Shown here piece by piece: positions 6,049-8,126 of a DNA stretch of 8,126 nt. Both the position numbers and the translations under genes were made by a program. The notes below the pieces were generated by a model that was given only the letters and a program-made list of their open reading frames with translations, searched no databases and was not told where the DNA came from. The stretch is taken from the NCBI GenBank assembly GCA_034189035.1, contig JAXHVA010000154.1, positions 1-8,126 on the forward strand. The letters are read 5' to 3'. Origin of the DNA: JAUXFK01 sp034189035. GTDB taxonomy: Bacteria > Desulfobacterota > UBA8473. Position 1 is the stretch's first letter. Each line of letters starts with the position of its first letter.

Positions 6049-6639
6049 GGTAGTGTCAAGTTTTTTTTGTAAATTTTTTTATTTTCCAATACTTTAAGGA
6101 GGGACAGGTTCATACGGACTTTTCCAATAGGGTTTGATCTCAAATGGAATTCCATCTTTAAGCTGATAAAAAACCAGTAGAGTATAACAGGCGTTTTCTC
6201 CGACTACTATCTCCATAAGTTTCGTTCTGCGTTTGATTTCCTTGTTAAGACCCTCAATGATTTTGTAGTTCTCGAAGAGATCCATTCTTCCTCAGGACAG
6301 ATAAAAAACGTCAGACACGCCTTTATAGAGTTATCCAACTTGACGGCAGAAGGGAGGTCTTGCTGCCACCTTTGTTTAAACAGGTCAAAAAACTCTATGG
6401 CTTTCTGTTTTGAGGAGGCATAGAAAATAGATCTCATCTCATCCACCACAGCTTTTTCAATATATTCTCAGGCTGCTCCTAAATCTCCATGCAAATACAT
6501 CATTAACTCAGGTACACTAATTTTCTCTTCCATGGGTGCACCTCCTTTCCTATTAATGTTTCTGATTAAATCCTTTTTTACAGGAAAAGCACCCTCTTTT
6601 CTCCACTCTCAATATTTACACAAAATATTGTACACTACC
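6049..6639 (-). mobile_element. internally deleted IS256-family element
   Basis: The two ends are imperfect inverted repeats: the plus-strand left end reads GGTAGTGTCAAGTTTTTTTT and continues GTAAATT (6049-6075), and the right end finishes TTTACACAAAATATTGTACACTACC over 6615-6639. Both end in the CACTACC terminus seen in many IS256-family elements. At 591 bp it is under half the 1.3-1.5 kb of an autonomous element, because the transposase lacks its central catalytic part. Flanking octamers or nonamers (ATTATTAAA left, ATGATTTTC right) do not form a clean duplication, so the event is old or the flanks have decayed. It lies inside a Txe/YoeB-like toxin relic. It could have been mobilised only by a related transposase elsewhere. 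Confidence 0.85.
6070..6533 (-). pseudogene. IS256-family transposase, truncated and frameshifted
   Basis: The gene keeps a perfect ribosome binding site (AAAGGAGG) and an ATG at 6533, reading MEEKISVPELMMYLHGDLGA. After a TGA (6470-6468) the same frame continues EYIEKAVVDEMRSIFYASS, which corresponds to a region far down a full transposase. So roughly 200 residues, including two of the three catalytic acidic residues, are deleted. The C-terminal part is clearly IS256: WISSRTTK, then IIEGLNKEIKRRTKLMEIV, ENACYTLL, and MEFHLRSNPIGKVR. Two frameshifts are needed to read this: one in the T run at 6261-6264 (one base missing) and one in the T run at 6157-6159 (one base extra), which returns the reading to the first frame. 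No functional enzyme can be made. Confidence 0.88.
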
Positions 6640-6750
6640 ATGATTTTCTCCTTGGATTTCAATCAACCGCTCAGCTTTCGACCGAAGACCGGCAGAGAAT
6701 ATCTTTTTTGCGTCTATTTGAGTCTACAGTGTAAATACGATTTATCACAT
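6640..6750 (-). pseudogene. N-terminal remnant of a Txe/YoeB-type toxin
   Basis: Directly after the antitoxin frame, with TAATG stop-start overlap at 6752-6748, the minus strand reads M, two stops, IVFTL, a stop, then TQIDAKKIFSAGLRSKAERL and IEIQGEN. This follows the start of Txe/YoeB mRNA interferases (pattern MWKIVYTKQAQKDAKKL..SGLKPKAERLIEIL.EN) residue for residue, with stops at codons 2, 3 and 9. The frame is cut at codon 37 by the end of the IS256 element at 6639. Such toxins cleave mRNA at the ribosomal A site and are neutralised by the YefM/Phd partner encoded just upstream, as here. With three stops and an insertion it cannot work. Confidence 0.72.
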
Positions 6751-6981
6751 TACCAGTCAATTTCTTGAGTGCATTCCTCAACAGGAATGGCTAAGCCCTT
6801 CCGGGTTGATTCCCGCATGCCTGGGGGATATTTCATAAGATAGATTATTTCTTGGATAGAACGACTATCATCCTCTGAAATAAGCACCATATTACCGCGC
6901 TTACCCTTTATGATAATTGGTTCGTGGCAAGTAAGTCTATAAATCTTTGATCTTGCTTCAAGTGGCATTTAATGTTGGCAT
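6750..6981 (-). pseudogene. YefM/Phd-type antitoxin, frameshifted near its start
   Basis: Reading from the ATG at 6981 gives MPTLNAT; then one extra T (6960-6961) shifts the frame. Correcting it gives MPTLNATEARSKIYRL, the usual opening of this antitoxin subfamily. Next, about six residues normally between YRL and HEPI (IDET-like) are missing in frame. The rest is good: EPIIIKGKRGNMVLISEDDS, SIQEIIYLM, PGMRESTRKGLAIPVEECTQ and a final EIDW. An ATG at 6968 opens the shifted frame directly, so a 72-residue protein with most of the antitoxin could still be made. Antitoxins of this family bind DNA with the N-terminal part and the toxin with the C-terminal part. The damage falls on the DNA-binding side. 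A consensus promoter precedes it. Confidence 0.75.
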
Positions 6982-7012
6982 GATAAGTCTTTCCATTGAA
7001 TATTTTATTCAA

Positions 7013-7041
7013 ATTATACGCTATTACGTACGCTTTGTCAA
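7013..7041 (-). promoter_or_regulatory. consensus sigma70 promoter of the antitoxin-toxin module
   Basis: On the minus strand a perfect TTGACA (7041-7036), a 17 nt spacer and a perfect TATAAT (7018-7013) give an exact consensus promoter. The start of transcription would be near 7006, about 25 nt before the antitoxin ATG at 6981, and GGAAAG lies at suitable distance for a ribosome binding site. The spacer contains TACG, six bases, CGTA (with a central TACGTA-like part), a small dyad that could be the operator through which the antitoxin-toxin complex represses itself; this last point is inference. The promoter points towards ffh, about 1.45 kb away. Confidence 0.8.
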
Positions 7042-7099
7042 TTTTTACATTGCGGCAAAATCGTGATAGGAAGGAGCCTTATGACTCCCCTCCTCTCAC

Positions 7100-7133
7100 A
7101 TCACCTGGCATAAGGATCACGTACCAAGGCGGT
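7100..7133 (-). other. group II intron domain V hairpin, altered
   Basis: Domain V is the catalytic heart of group II introns and is normally a strict 34 nt hairpin. This copy is 34 nt long and keeps a CGC triad near its 5' side (7131-7129), but it pairs poorly. The lower stem has a C-A mismatch (7132 with 7101) and an unpaired U (7126 or 7127). The upper stem has a C-U mismatch (7121 with 7113), and the terminal loop has five bases (UGAUC) in place of four. By comparison with family members these are losses of pairing, so self-splicing is doubtful. Confidence 0.65.
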
Positions 7134-7665
7134 TCGGTTGATTACTCTGGTCCGTTTGAGAGCAGCCGAGTTTTCAGTTGATTCAGGTCAATACACAATT
7201 TGTTCCCCTATACAGATAAACGACCACGCTTGTGCGGCGGTCTAATGTATACTACCCAAATGCCTACTTACTCTCTCTAACCGTTCAGGCCTTCAGAGAC
7301 GGGCATAATATCCATCTCCCCTATCGGGTGGCCGAGAGTTTCCGACTCCTGCTCTTTCCATTGCATGGCGGGTTCCTATTTTGTCCATACAACAGTGAAG
7401 TAATGCCTGTTTCTACTCTACTCCTATGCCCACTGCTGACTCTTGTATAGCGATCAAAGACGATTACTCGTATCTCATTCCATTACAGCGGCTTCAGGCT
7501 GAACTTTATCTTCTCTGTTTGCCGTCTGGTTTCCCGGCTGTGCCACAATATCTCTGCCATACCTCCTCTCTAGAACACTTTACAGACCTCCTGGGGTAAG
7601 ACGTAGAGCTTTCAGTGCGTAAACAACGCCGGATTTTATAAAGTACGCCCCTTTGCGGATGGAGG

Positions 7666-7675
7666 ACTTAATAGT
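7666..7675 (-). other. candidate exon-binding site 1 (EBS1) in intron domain I
   Basis: The intron sequence ACTATTAAGT lies in the variable loop just before the conserved AAGTCC. It can pair with the ten bases directly upstream of the 5' splice site, ACTTCGTAGT (7876-7867 on the minus strand): nine of ten positions pair, counting one G-U, with one mismatch. The five bases ACTAT against GTAGT form the core. This supports the proposed boundary at 7866/7867. The AAGT part belongs to a conserved motif, so that share of the match may be fortuitous. Confidence 0.5.
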
Positions 7676-7866
7676 CACATGCCCACTCGTCCCGAGTGTA
7701 CCACACCTCAAATCTTCTTCCTGTATGTCTCCCCGCACTTTTGGATTGGACTTCCTCCAGACCCCCGCTTCACGACGACACCCTTACCCTTTTCCTAACC
7801 TTAGGCTCCGCTTACACCTGGTAAGACGACTTTCAGCTCGCTAGTCCTGTGCCATGCCCGGCACAC

Positions 7867-8126
7867 ACTACGAAGTAACCAGCCAGAAAAACGGAGTAAA
7901 ACGGAACTTTTTCAAGCCCGGTTGACTGATTTGATAATATATAAGGCCTCCTTCAAAGTTATGTTAAGTTTATTTATAACATTCAAAACGAATCATTAAT
8001 TTCCGGTTAGGTATTTTCATATGGGTACCAGGAATACACCTGCTTGATTTTTTTTGAGGTATCTGAATTAGTCTGGAGATTATGGAATTCGTTTTGAATT
8101 TTGATTCGCAGTTTTCTCACTCTTTT
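7867..8126. other. right-edge non-coding region with inverted repeats
   Basis: No convincing open frame is visible on either strand. A perfect 13 bp inverted repeat, ATTCAAAACGAAT at 7981-7993 and ATTCGTTTTGAAT at 8087-8099, brackets 93 nt. Nearer the intron two similar blocks (ACGGAGTAAA and ACGGAACTTT, about 7891-7910) lie in tandem. A purine-rich GGAGG exists on the minus strand near 7947, but no gene follows it. This sequence is the 5' exon side of the group II intron. Confidence 0.5.

Larger units (their letters stand above)
7060..7866 (-). mobile_element. group II intron without reverse transcriptase (ORF-less)
   Basis: The minus strand from 7866 begins GTGTGCCGGGCATGG, the 5' consensus (GUGYG) of bacterial group II introns. 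Domain I landmarks follow in the usual order: GGGTGTCGTCGTGAAGCGGG (about 7783-7764), GAGGAAGTCC (about 7758-7749), GGACGAGTGGGC (7692-7681), AAGTCC (7669-7664), GGAGGTCTG (7591-7583), and GTCAGCAG (7440-7433). A 34 nt domain V-like hairpin starts ACCGCC at 7133. Domain VI pairs AGGAGGGG with CCTTCCT, and the end is CACGAT at 7060 (the AY rule). In mobile relatives a reverse transcriptase-maturase of over 400 codons sits in domain IV; here there is no such frame and the total is only 807 nt. It would need a maturase in trans. Boundaries are by consensus. Confidence 0.85.

Noticed and set aside
6040..6648. Target-site duplication flanking the IS256 relic
   Set aside because: The nonamers ATTATTAAA and ATGATTTTC agree at only a few positions. 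A decayed duplication is possible but cannot be claimed.
6532..6768. Plus-strand open frame of 78 codons
   Set aside because: It runs through the IS end and the toxin relic on the opposite strand and has no supporting motif; it is a shadow of those features.
7232..7450. Plus-strand open frame of 72 codons inside the intron interval
   Set aside because: It is antisense to recognisable group II intron RNA, has no ribosome binding site and resembles no protein family I know; openness arises from the complement of structured RNA.
7653..7844. Plus-strand frame containing LDFLQTPASRRHPYPFPNLR
   Set aside because: This is the complement of conserved intron domain I blocks. Such predicted proteins recur only because the intron RNA is conserved.
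7060..7866. Ribosomal RNA or CRISPR explanation for the GC-richer block
   Set aside because: No rRNA signature or regular direct repeats are present, while the end consensus and block order match a group II intron.

Overview
The window splits into two parts that behave very differently. Positions 229-5556 hold a tightly packed minus-strand operon for translation and protein targeting. It reads ffh, rpsP, khpA (KH-domain protein), rimM, trmD, a second SPOUT-type RNA methyltransferase, rplS, rnhB and yraN. Almost every junction is a 1-25 nt gap or an overlap. The one exception is a 248 nt gap between rpsP and khpA, which carries a plausible internal promoter. All nine genes look intact. The operon covers the SRP GTPase, ribosomal proteins S16 and L19, a 16S processing factor, the m1G37 tRNA methyltransferase and RNase HII.

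Positions 5557-8126, upstream of the operon on the same strand, contain no intact conventional gene apart from one possible short antitoxin frame. What is there is layered wreckage, all oriented on the minus strand. From right to left it holds: (1) an 807 nt group II intron without a reverse transcriptase gene (about 7866-7060), recognised from its GTGTGCC 5' end, conserved domain I blocks, a domain V-like hairpin and a ...CACGAT 3' end; (2) a consensus sigma70-type promoter (TTGACA, 17 nt, TATAAT) driving a frameshifted YefM/Phd-type antitoxin relic; (3) the start of a Txe/YoeB-type toxin relic with three stop codons; (4) a 591 bp internally deleted IS256-family element with both terminal inverted repeats, inserted in that toxin; and (5) a candidate decayed C-terminal half of the toxin beyond the insertion. 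The rest is AT-rich spacer with imperfect dyads.

The organism is a bacterium of moderate to low GC. The order ffh-rpsP-KH-rimM-trmD-SPOUT methyltransferase-rplS-rnhB-yraN is one I associate with Desulfobacterota and similar deep Gram-negative lineages (Nitrospirota, anammox Planctomycetota). Abundant group II introns and IS256 relics would fit such genomes, but I cannot assign a phylum from this sequence alone.

The most interesting part is the stratigraphy of 5880-7866. A toxin-antitoxin module was interrupted by a transposon that later shrank, and a retroelement intron that later lost its own protein sits just upstream of the module's still-perfect promoter. I saw no CRISPR array, tRNA, rRNA or obviously new defence system. 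Family assignments come from motif recognition by eye, without database searches.
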